Of a DNA stretch of 9,626 nt, positions 1 to 5,675 are shown in pieces (position 1 is the stretch's first letter; each line of letters begins with the position of its first letter). This stretch comes from Bacilli bacterium. GTDB lineage: Bacteria; Bacillota_I; Bacilli_A; ML615J-28; CAG-698. The notes beneath the pieces are model-generated. The model saw nothing but the letters and a program-made list of their open reading frames with translations, was not told the origin of the DNA and searched no databases. A program made the position numbers and the translations under genes. The DNA lies in NCBI GenBank assembly GCA_016282055.1, contig JAEEJT010000205.1, positions 1-9,626 on the forward strand. The letters are read 5' to 3'.

Positions 1-627
1 GATTTAACTGGTATGGATTTATATGGTAAAACTGTAGGAGTTATTGGTACAGGAAAAATTGGTAGATGTTTTATTAATATTGCTTTAGGTTATGGAATGA
101 AAGTAGTTGCTTATGATAAATATCCTCAACCTTTAGATAATGTTACATATTTACCATTAGATGAAGTTTTAAAACAATCAGATATAATTAGTTTACATTG
201 TCCATTAACAGAAGAATCTTATCATTTACTAAATAAAGATAGTTTAAGTTTATGTAAAAAAGGAGTAATTATTATTAATACTTCACGTGGAGCATTAATA
301 GATTCACAAAGTCTACTTGAAGCTATAAAGATGAGACTTGTAGGTGGAGCATGTTTAGATGTTTATGAAGAAGAAAGTGATATTTTCTTTAATGATAAAT
401 CTAATCACATTATGGATGATGCTACTTTGCTTCAACTTATTGCAATGCCTAATGTATTAATTACATCTCATCAAGCATTCCTAACAAATGAAGCTTTAGA
501 TAATATTGCTCAAGTTACATTACAAAATATATTAGATTATTTTAATGGTATTCAATCTGATAATGAAGTTTGTTACCATTGTGGAAATGAAGAAAACTGT
601 AAAAAGAAAAGAAAAAAATGTTTTTAA
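1..627 (+). CDS. ldhA: D-lactate dehydrogenase (NAD-dependent), 5' end cut by window
   Basis: C-terminal part of a D-2-hydroxyacid dehydrogenase that reduces pyruvate to D-lactate in the cytoplasm, regenerating NAD+ during fermentation. The frame is open to base 1 (DLTG precedes the Met at 13), so that Met is internal; the segment aligns from memory with E. coli LdhA from about residue 135 to its end. Numbering from Met13, I see the Rossmann motif GTGKIG (12-17), Asp35 at the NAD ribose position, catalytic Arg92 (NTSRGALIDS), Glu121 (DVYEEES) and His153 (SHQAFLT). The Arg-Glu and Arg-His spacings equal those of LdhA (29 and 61). LdhA-specific stretches such as LHCPLTEESYHLLN separate it from PdxB and SerA relatives. 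Odd: the C-terminus ends in a Cys- and Lys-rich tail (CYHCGNEENC then KKKRKKC). A terminator starts at the stop codon, so this is the last gene of its transcript. Confidence 0.93.
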   Translation, partial: DLTGMDLYGKTVGVIGTGKIGRCFINIALGYGMKVVAYDKYPQPLDNVTYLPLDEVLKQSDIISLHCPLTEESYHLLNKDSLSLCKKGVIIINTSRGALIDSQSLLEAIKMRLVGGACLDVYEEESDIFFNDKSNHIMDDATLLQLIAMPNVLITSHQAFLTNEALDNIAQVTLQNILDYFNGIQSDNEVCYHCGNEENCKKKRKKCF

Positions 628-652
628 AAAGTGGTTTAAAGCCACTTTTTTT
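626..652 (+). terminator. Rho-independent terminator of the D-lactate dehydrogenase gene
   Basis: The stem GTGGTTT / AAGCCAC is extended by A5 on the left and T5 or more on the right, with a very small loop, and ends in a T-run. It overlaps the TAA stop at 625-627. Confidence 0.85.
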
Positions 653-686
653 ATTATCTATTAATATTTCTTTACTTATAAAACTA

Positions 687-725
687 AAAATCTTTACTTT
701 TATTTACCTAAAAAGTAAAGATTTT
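687..725. terminator. Perfect 15-bp inverted repeat, likely bidirectional terminator between convergent genes
   Basis: Left arm 687-701 (AAAATCTTTACTTTT) is the exact reverse complement of right arm 711-725, with a 9-nt loop. Each arm starts with A's and ends with T's, so on either strand it gives a hairpin followed by T's. It lies 4 bases beyond the stop of the minus-strand radical SAM gene and acts most obviously as that gene's terminator; the plus-strand gene already has one at 626-652. The stem has only two G-C pairs, so its strength is uncertain. Confidence 0.7.
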
Positions 726-729
726 ATTT

Positions 730-1662
730 TTAATTATATAATGATCCTTGATAAAGATTATGTTTTTTCATATACTTATCTATTTCATTCATCACAACAA
801 ATTTTTTTAAAGACCACGTTGGGGCAATAAATAACTCTTTGGGTGGATCTCCACTAATTCTATGTACAACAATATCTTTTTTAAGCATTGCTATTTGATT
901 TGATGTTACTTCTATGTAATCTTCAAATGATTGCATGTCAAATTCATGATTATTATACATTCTAGCTAGTTCTGTATTTTTTAAAACAAATAGTGAATGT
1001 ATTTTTATTCCTTGAATATTTAAACTATTAACAAAGTTTAATGTATTATACATATCATCTTTAGTTTCAAAAGGTAAGCCATTAATAATATGAATTATTG
1101 TCTCAATGTTTGCTTTATTAAGTTTAAAACAAATATCTTTAATAAGCTCTGTTTTATAACCTCTATTAATAAGTAATGCTGTTTTATCATTACTTGTTTG
1201 AAGTCCAAGTTCTATCATTACAGGAATTTTCTTATTTAGTTCTGATAAATATTCTATTTTTTCATCATCTAAACAATCAGGTCTAGTTGCTATAGATATT
1301 GCTTTTATTTTTGGATCAAGATTTATTGCTTTTTCAAAAAGTTCTTTTAATTCATTTAATGGTTTATAAGTATTAGTATTAGCTTGAAAATAAACAATAT
1401 AATATGAATTAGGCCATTTTAACTCAATAATGTCTTTTACCATTTTAAATTGTGTTTCTAAACTATCATTTTTATTTCCAGCAAAATCACCCGATCCACT
1501 AGGACTACAAAATATACAACCATTTTTACTTATAGTACCATCTCTATTTGGACAGGAGAAGTTACCATTTAATGCCACTTTAAAAACTTTATGGTTATAT
1601 TTTTTTTGTAAATAATAGTTAAATGTATAATATCTATGTTGTGATGTTATATAATCTTCCAT
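730..1662 (-). CDS. ytqA: TIGR01212 / YtqA-family radical SAM protein
   Basis: A 310-residue radical SAM protein, probably cytosolic, of the YtqA/TIGR01212 family (Elp3-like core). From the chosen start, the cluster cysteines are C37, C49 and C52 in CPNRDGTISKNGCIFC; this CX11CX2C arrangement is the family hallmark and replaces the common CX3CX2C. Further family signatures are ATRPDCL (126-132), ELGLQTSNDKT (151-161), INGLPFET (193-200), KIHSLFVLK (220-228) and the C-terminal GDPPKELFIAP (271-281). The substrate is not established to my knowledge. In B. subtilis ytqA neighbours ytqB, a tRNA wobble-uridine methyltransferase gene, which hints at tRNA modification; no ytqB is visible here. Start choice: a longer frame opens at 1692, but that Met codon lies upstream of the predicted -10 box, whereas ATG at 1662 has AGAGGT six bases upstream. 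Monocistronic, divergent from the RNA gene at 1764. Confidence 0.92.
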   Translation of the reverse strand: MEDYITSQHRYYTFNYYLQKKYNHKVFKVALNGNFSCPNRDGTISKNGCIFCSPSGSGDFAGNKNDSLETQFKMVKDIIELKWPNSYYIVYFQANTNTYKPLNELKELFEKAINLDPKIKAISIATRPDCLDDEKIEYLSELNKKIPVMIELGLQTSNDKTALLINRGYKTELIKDICFKLNKANIETIIHIINGLPFETKDDMYNTLNFVNSLNIQGIKIHSLFVLKNTELARMYNNHEFDMQSFEDYIEVTSNQIAMLKKDIVVHRISGDPPKELFIAPTWSLKKFVVMNEIDKYMKKHNLYQGSLYN

Positions 1663-1668
1663 AAAAAT

Positions 1669-1674
1669 ACCTCT
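1669..1674 (-). promoter_or_regulatory. Ribosome binding site that fixes the radical SAM start
   Basis: The minus strand reads AGAGGT, 6 nt before ATG at 1662-1660. It coincides with the expected transcription start (about 1674), giving an extremely short leader, and rules out the upstream Met codon at 1692. Confidence 0.75.
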
Positions 1675-1680
1675 ATAAGA

Positions 1681-1709
1681 ATTGTACTTCAATTAGCTAA
1701 TAAAGTCAA
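1681..1709 (-). promoter_or_regulatory. Sigma-A-type promoter of the radical SAM gene
   Basis: On the minus strand, TTGACT (1709-1704) and TACAAT (1686-1681) are separated by exactly 17 nt. Expected start of transcription is near 1674, leaving about 12 nt of leader. It is divergent from the promoter at 1729-1757, with 19 bases between the two -35 boxes. Confidence 0.75.
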
Positions 1710-1728
1710 TTTAAAGATTGGTATTGAT

Positions 1729-1757
1729 TTGACTATTTTTAAAAAATAAGGTATAAT
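1729..1757 (+). promoter_or_regulatory. Consensus sigma-A promoter of the structured RNA gene
   Basis: TTGACT (1729-1734), a 17-nt spacer and a perfect TATAAT (1752-1757). Transcription is expected to begin around 1763-1765, exactly where the long closing helix of the downstream RNA starts. Its spacer resembles that of the promoter at 2006-2034. Confidence 0.85.
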
Positions 1758-1763
1758 AAAGTT

Positions 1764-1953
1764 GCCTGGGAAGTTTGCGGACTTTTTATAGATGCGAAGC
1801 GAACAATTTTGAATAGGGTTTTAAGGTATATTAGGCGTCGAATGCTTGGTAACAAGAATCCCAATAATATGCAATAAGTGAAACCCACCGTGGAGCTTTA
1901 TGCTTTCACACATTAAAAATGGGGTTTTCCCCGACTACGGCTTTCTGGGTATA
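1764..1953 (+). ncRNA. ssrS: Probable 6S RNA (regulator of sigma-A RNA polymerase)
   Basis: A noncoding stretch, richer in G+C than its surroundings, between a consensus promoter and a terminator, about 190 nt long as expected for 6S RNA. Folding by hand gives one rod. The closing helix pairs 1763-1773 with 1941-1951 (11 bp including G-U). A large bubble follows, with its 5' strand at 1774-1805 and a GGGG-TTTT-CCCC hairpin (1921-1932) on its 3' strand. Next come helices 1806-1814/1912-1920 (one mismatch), 1816-1821/1881-1886 and 1826-1833/1865-1872, and a terminal hairpin CTTG-GTAA-CAAG (1845-1856) with a GNRA loop. Closing stem, central bubble with a 3'-side hairpin and irregular apical stem are the known 6S architecture, which mimics an open promoter and binds RNA polymerase holoenzyme. 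The class call rests on architecture, length and context, not on a database match. A riboswitch is less likely because the next gene has its own promoter. Ends are estimates. Confidence 0.68.
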
Positions 1954-1959
1954 TATTTA

Positions 1960-1996
1960 AAAATTAATTGCAATTTTTTAATTGCAATTTTTTTTA
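1960..1996 (+). terminator. Terminator of the structured RNA gene
   Basis: Two copies of the palindrome AATTGCAATT (1966-1975 and 1980-1989) pair around a 4-T loop, flanked by A's on the left and a T-run to 1995. It is AT-rich with two G-C pairs. The mature RNA probably ends upstream, near the closing helix. Confidence 0.72.
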
Positions 1997-2005
1997 TACT
2001 TTTTA

Positions 2006-2034
2006 TTGATATTTTAAAAGATAAGGTATATAAT
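2006..2034 (+). promoter_or_regulatory. Sigma-A-type promoter of the phosphoesterase gene
   Basis: TTGATA (2006-2011), a 17-nt spacer and a perfect TATAAT (2029-2034). Expected start near 2041, leaving about 42 nt of leader with the ribosome site GAAAGGA (2071-2077) five bases before ATG 2083. It makes the gene independent of the RNA gene upstream. Confidence 0.8.
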
Positions 2035-2082
2035 GCTAATGTATGAATACGTTTTCAGACGTTAAAAGAAGAAAGGACTTTT

Positions 2083-4413
2083 ATGAGAAAATTTTCAAAG
2101 ATTTTGACATTGTTTATTTTGTTTTTTATTTTCATATTTACAATGTCATTTAGTGTGAAAGCACAATTTGTAAGAAGTGGAATGGCTTATTTTATTAGTA
2201 GTCAATTTGGTGAAGATGCTTCAACTCAAATTGGTATAAATTACCATTCTGAACAAACTAATACATATGTTATGTATACTTTAGCAACTGATACTGAGTT
2301 TAGTAATGAAATTATGGTTACACCAACATGCACAATGATTGATTTTGATACTCCTCCAGTTACTACTAGAGAAACTCATTCTGAAATTGTATATACTGGT
2401 TATCCTAGTGTTTCATATGAATGTGAAGCAAATATTGAAGGATTAACTCCTGATACAGAATATTTATATTATGTTACTGATGGAATTACAAAGTCTAAAG
2501 TATGTAAGTTTAAGACTGCTCCAACTGGTAACAAGACATATACATTTGGATATTGCAATGATACACAAGTATATGGTGCTGAATCAACAAGTAATAGCAA
2601 ATGGGTTTATTATAATAAAATATATAAAAATATTTTTGATGCTGGAAAAGATGAAAACACACCTATAGATTTTGTACTAGGTGGTGGTGATATGGTTGAA
2701 CATGGTGCTGAAGGAGATTTTTGGAGTATTCTTTGGAATAATGATTTAATTAATGAGACTGTTTTTATGTCCGTTATTGGTAATCATGAATACAATAACT
2801 CTCTTGCTTCATCATCAACTGTAGATGGTAGATTCTATTCTGTTATGTATAACAATCCTAAAAATGGTTGTAATCAGGTATTTAGTGAGACAACTTTTTG
2901 GTTTAAATATGATGATACATTATTTGTATTCTTAGGAAGTAGTGAAAATAAACAAAAACAATTAGATTGGCTTGAACAAACTTTAAAGAATAATACTTGT
3001 CAATGGATTATTACTTGTGTTCATGCAAATCCTCAAAGTACAAATCAAGCAGCAACAAGTAGAGAATTTACACCATTATTTGATAAGTATGGAGTTGATT
3101 TATGCTTGTTTGGTGATGAACATGTTTATAAGATTTATAATAATTACTATAATTATAAAAAGAGTACTGGTAGTGGAACAACATATATTGAAATGTATGC
3201 TGTAGCTAATATGACTAAATATGAAGCAAATAAAGCCATGACTAGTAAAGTTACTGTTAGTCGTTATGGAATTTCTATTAAAACATATGATTATAATAAT
3301 GCTGTTGTTGATACGGTTAATATTTCACCTAAACGTTGTATATCAAGTGAAATAGCAAAATTTAATGAAAATATACTTAAAAAATCAATAAAAACAAAAC
3401 CTGTTAATGGTGATAGAACTAAAGCTACTTTAACTTTGCCTAATATGGTTTATGGTAATCTAACATCATTTAATTTAACAACAAAAGGAGAAAATCCTAC
3501 TGAGTTATGTAGTGGTTGTGTTTATTCATTAGGATATAATTCATTTAATCTTTCTAATCTTACTATTGATACTAATTATGAATGTACATTTAATTATACA
3601 ATGAAAGATGGAACTACTGGATCTTTTGATTATGATTTTTCAACATTTGATTTATATTATGGTGATATTAATAATTTAGAAGTTGTAAGTGATGCTAATG
3701 GTTGTACTATAAAGATGATTCCAAGATTAGATGATAGAGTAAAGGCAATGAATCTTTATTGTAATGGAAAGTTTTTAATCTCTATCGATAAGACTGCACG
3801 TCGATATATTATTAATTCTAGTTATTTAAATAAATATTCTTCAAATGAAATTGAGATAAAGTTATTATTAAATGATGATACTGAGATAAGTTATGAACAA
3901 GTTTTCTATGGTGATAATATTGAACATAATACTGTAACTTTTGATAGTAAAAACGAAACTAGTATTAAAAAAATAGAATTTAAATCATTAGAAGAAGTAC
4001 AAATGGTAGAAGATCCATTTAAAGAAGGATATGTATTTAAAGGTTGGTATGAAAATGATACTTTAGTAGAGAGCATTAGTGAAGTTAGAGATTATAATCT
4101 TGTTGCCAAATGGGATAAGATTTATAAAATAGAATTTACTAATACAAGTTATGAAACAATTTATTTTACTCAAGTAAGTGATATTACTTTACCAACTCCA
4201 ACAAAAGATGGTTATACTTTCTTGGGATTTACTGATAATGATGTTTTAGTTAATGAATTTGAATTAAAAGATTATGTTTTAACTGAATCTTTTGAAAAGA
4301 TTGAAGAAAAAACTGAAAGCAAGAAAAAGAAAGGTTGTAATAATGCTATGACTGTCTTAACACATTTTGTTTTACTTGCTGGAGTAATTATTTTAAGAAA
4401 GAGAAAGTTTTAA
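2083..4413 (+). CDS. Secreted metallophosphoesterase with InlB-type repeats and C-terminal membrane anchor
   Basis: A 776-residue exported calcineurin-like phosphoesterase acting outside the membrane; substrate unknown. Order: signal peptide 1-27 (cleavage likely after VKA); purple-acid-phosphatase-type FN3 domain about 40-148 (ends in GLTPDTEYLYYV); phosphoesterase core about 150-405; two beta-rich segments of unassigned type (about 440-520 and 530-610); InlB/Listeria-Bacteroides repeats at 617-679 (GYVFKGWY, AKWDK) and, degenerate, 680-740 (GYTFLGF); then KKKKGC, one membrane segment (about 755-771) and RKRKF. Metal-site motifs are D160-T-Q, GDMVEHG (202-208), GNHE (233-236), H314 and GDEH (344-347). 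The last is normally GHxH, so one ligand His is replaced by Asp. The InlB-type repeats suggest surface display. There is no LPXTG motif. Single-gene transcript with its own promoter and terminator. Confidence 0.9.
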   Translation: MRKFSKILTLFILFFIFIFTMSFSVKAQFVRSGMAYFISSQFGEDASTQIGINYHSEQTNTYVMYTLATDTEFSNEIMVTPTCTMIDFDTPPVTTRETHSEIVYTGYPSVSYECEANIEGLTPDTEYLYYVTDGITKSKVCKFKTAPTGNKTYTFGYCNDTQVYGAESTSNSKWVYYNKIYKNIFDAGKDENTPIDFVLGGGDMVEHGAEGDFWSILWNNDLINETVFMSVIGNHEYNNSLASSSTVDGRFYSVMYNNPKNGCNQVFSETTFWFKYDDTLFVFLGSSENKQKQLDWLEQTLKNNTCQWIITCVHANPQSTNQAATSREFTPLFDKYGVDLCLFGDEHVYKIYNNYYNYKKSTGSGTTYIEMYAVANMTKYEANKAMTSKVTVSRYGISIKTYDYNNAVVDTVNISPKRCISSEIAKFNENILKKSIKTKPVNGDRTKATLTLPNMVYGNLTSFNLTTKGENPTELCSGCVYSLGYNSFNLSNLTIDTNYECTFNYTMKDGTTGSFDYDFSTFDLYYGDINNLEVVSDANGCTIKMIPRLDDRVKAMNLYCNGKFLISIDKTARRYIINSSYLNKYSSNEIEIKLLLNDDTEISYEQVFYGDNIEHNTVTFDSKNETSIKKIEFKSLEEVQMVEDPFKEGYVFKGWYENDTLVESISEVRDYNLVAKWDKIYKIEFTNTSYETIYFTQVSDITLPTPTKDGYTFLGFTDNDVLVNEFELKDYVLTESFEKIEEKTESKKKKGCNNAMTVLTHFVLLAGVIILRKRKF

Positions 4414-4417
4414 TTAA

Positions 4418-4444
4418 TAAGTCCCTTATAGGGACTTTTATTTT
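4418..4444 (+). terminator. Rho-independent terminator after the phosphoesterase
   Basis: A perfect 8-bp stem AAGTCCCT / AGGGACTT (4419-4426 and 4430-4437) with a 3-nt loop, followed by a T-rich tract. It begins five bases after the TAA stop. Confidence 0.9.
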
Positions 4445-4471
4445 GACTATTTTATTAAATTGTTTTATAAT
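4443..4471 (+). promoter_or_regulatory. Sigma-A promoter of the CDF-pgm-pepP operon
   Basis: TTGACT (4443-4448), a 17-nt spacer and a perfect TATAAT (4466-4471). Expected start near 4478, giving a leader of only about 13 nt, too short for a manganese (yybP-ykoY) riboswitch. The -35 box touches the T-tract of the preceding terminator. Confidence 0.82.
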
Positions 4472-4479
4472 ATATTAAT

Positions 4480-4486
4480 AAGGTGA
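4480..4486 (+). promoter_or_regulatory. Ribosome binding site supporting a GTG start
   Basis: AAGGTGA lies 4 nt before GTG at 4491 and matches the anti-Shine-Dalgarno core (AGGTGA). It supports GTG as the real start of the transporter gene. Confidence 0.7.
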
Positions 4487-4490
4487 TAAC

Positions 4491-5675
4491 GTGGATATAT
4501 TAGCTAAATTATTTATAAAAGATTATAAAAATATTGATAATGAAGTTGTAAGACTAAAATATGGTGTTATGTGTGGAATATTTGGTATTATTACTAATGT
4601 AATTATTTCATGCATGAAAATTATTACGGGATTTTTTGTTGGAAGCATTGCTATTACAACAGATGGAGTTAATAATTTAGGAGATGCTTTATCTAGTTTA
4701 ATAACTTTAATTGGTTTTAAGTTAAGCAGTAAGAAACCAACTAAATCTCATCCTTTTGGATATGAAAGAATGGAGTATATTAGTGGATTAATTGTATCGA
4801 TTATTATTATTGGTATTGGAGCTTTATTACTTGAATCATCAATTAATAAACTATTTGATAATAGTGTATTATTAATTGAGGCTAATATTTACTCTGTAGT
4901 AATTTTAATTCTTGTATTATCACTTATTGGAAAAATCATTCAAAGTCTAGTATACCTTAAATATAGCATTAAAATAAGCTCTAAAACATTGTTTGCTAAC
5001 TTTACTGATAGTATTTTAGACGTTGTATCAACATTATTTGTTTTAATAGCTTCTGTGGTTTCTAAATTCTATCCTAATAGTTGGATTGATGGTACTTTAG
5101 GTATAATTGTATCTTTAATTATTATAGTAAATGGATGTAAATTAGTAAAAGAAACAATATCTCCCCTTGTTGGACAAGTACCAAATAAAGAATTTGTTAA
5201 AGAAGTAAGAGAAAAAATCTTAAGTTATGATGAGATTGTTGGTATACATGATATGGTTATCCATAATTATGGAGAGAAAAAGAAGTTTATTACAGTTCAC
5301 GCTGAAATAGATGGAAGTAAAGATTTTACATATTGTCATAATATTATTGATAATATTGAATCATACTTTTTAAATGAACTTGGTATTAATTTAGTAATTC
5401 ATATGGATCCTATTGATTTAGGTGATGAAAAACTAAATGAAATAAGAGTAAAATTAGAAGAAGTTTTAAAAAATATTGGTAATATCAAGTTTCATGATTT
5501 AAGATTAGTTAATTGTGAAACACATACTAATGTAATATTTGATGTTGTAATACCATTTGGTTTTAAAATGGAAATAAACGAAGTTGATTATGAAATAAAA
5601 AAAGCATTTAAAGATTATAATTATAACCTTGTTATAACTTATGATACTGATTTTATAGGAGAAATATATGATTAA
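4491..5675 (+). CDS. Cation diffusion facilitator, manganese-type (MntE-like) efflux transporter
   Basis: A 394-residue inner-membrane metal/proton antiporter of the CDF family, starting at GTG. The N-terminal half (about 25-220) holds six predicted membrane segments. TM2 carries TTDGVNNLGDALSSL, with N61xxxD65 at the transport site; TM5 carries NFTDSILDVV, with D173xxxD177. The N/DxxxD plus DxxxD pair marks manganese CDFs such as streptococcal MntE, whereas zinc members have a His in one or both motifs, so Mn(II) export is the best guess. SHPFGYERMEYISGL after TM2 is typical of this clade. The cytosolic part is doubled: a first ferredoxin-like domain (about 226-308, ending HMDPID) and a second, related-looking one (about 310-390). 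That makes it longer than the roughly 300-residue norm. First gene of a three-gene operon; it overlaps the next gene by 8 nt. Family certain, metal inferred. Confidence 0.93.
   Translation: MDILAKLFIKDYKNIDNEVVRLKYGVMCGIFGIITNVIISCMKIITGFFVGSIAITTDGVNNLGDALSSLITLIGFKLSSKKPTKSHPFGYERMEYISGLIVSIIIIGIGALLLESSINKLFDNSVLLIEANIYSVVILILVLSLIGKIIQSLVYLKYSIKISSKTLFANFTDSILDVVSTLFVLIASVVSKFYPNSWIDGTLGIIVSLIIIVNGCKLVKETISPLVGQVPNKEFVKEVREKILSYDEIVGIHDMVIHNYGEKKKFITVHAEIDGSKDFTYCHNIIDNIESYFLNELGINLVIHMDPIDLGDEKLNEIRVKLEEVLKNIGNIKFHDLRLVNCETHTNVIFDVVIPFGFKMEINEVDYEIKKAFKDYNYNLVITYDTDFIGEIYD
5657..5662 (+). promoter_or_regulatory. Ribosome binding site inside the transporter's 3' end
   Basis: AGGAGA, 5 nt before ATG 5668, lies within the last codons of the transporter gene. 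This supports the overlapping start and points to translational coupling. Confidence 0.75.

Noticed and set aside
618..830. Open frame of about 70 codons on the plus strand
   Set aside because: It runs through two terminator hairpins and the antisense 3' end of the radical SAM gene, has no ribosome site and its composition is low-complexity.
1430..1615. Open frame of about 61 codons antisense to the radical SAM gene
   Set aside because: It is the mirror of a conserved coding region (cluster-cysteine segment) and has no ribosome site.
1764..1953. Riboswitch controlling the phosphoesterase gene
   Set aside because: The element ends in its own terminator and the gene has a separate consensus promoter at 2006-2034; I recognise none of the conserved cores of common riboswitch classes. 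A transcription-attenuating riboswitch is not fully excluded.
1966..1989. Tandem AATTGCAATT copies as a regulator operator or repeat array
   Set aside because: Their position after the RNA gene, A-run before and T-run after explain them as a terminator stem.
2049..2062. ACGT...ACGT dyad in the leader of the phosphoesterase gene
   Set aside because: The arms are only 4 bp and flanking bases do not pair; expected by chance.
2471..3205. Two out-of-frame open stretches (2471-2668 and 3017-3205) inside the phosphoesterase gene
   Set aside because: Both lie wholly within a well-supported gene in another frame and their translations have no protein-like features.
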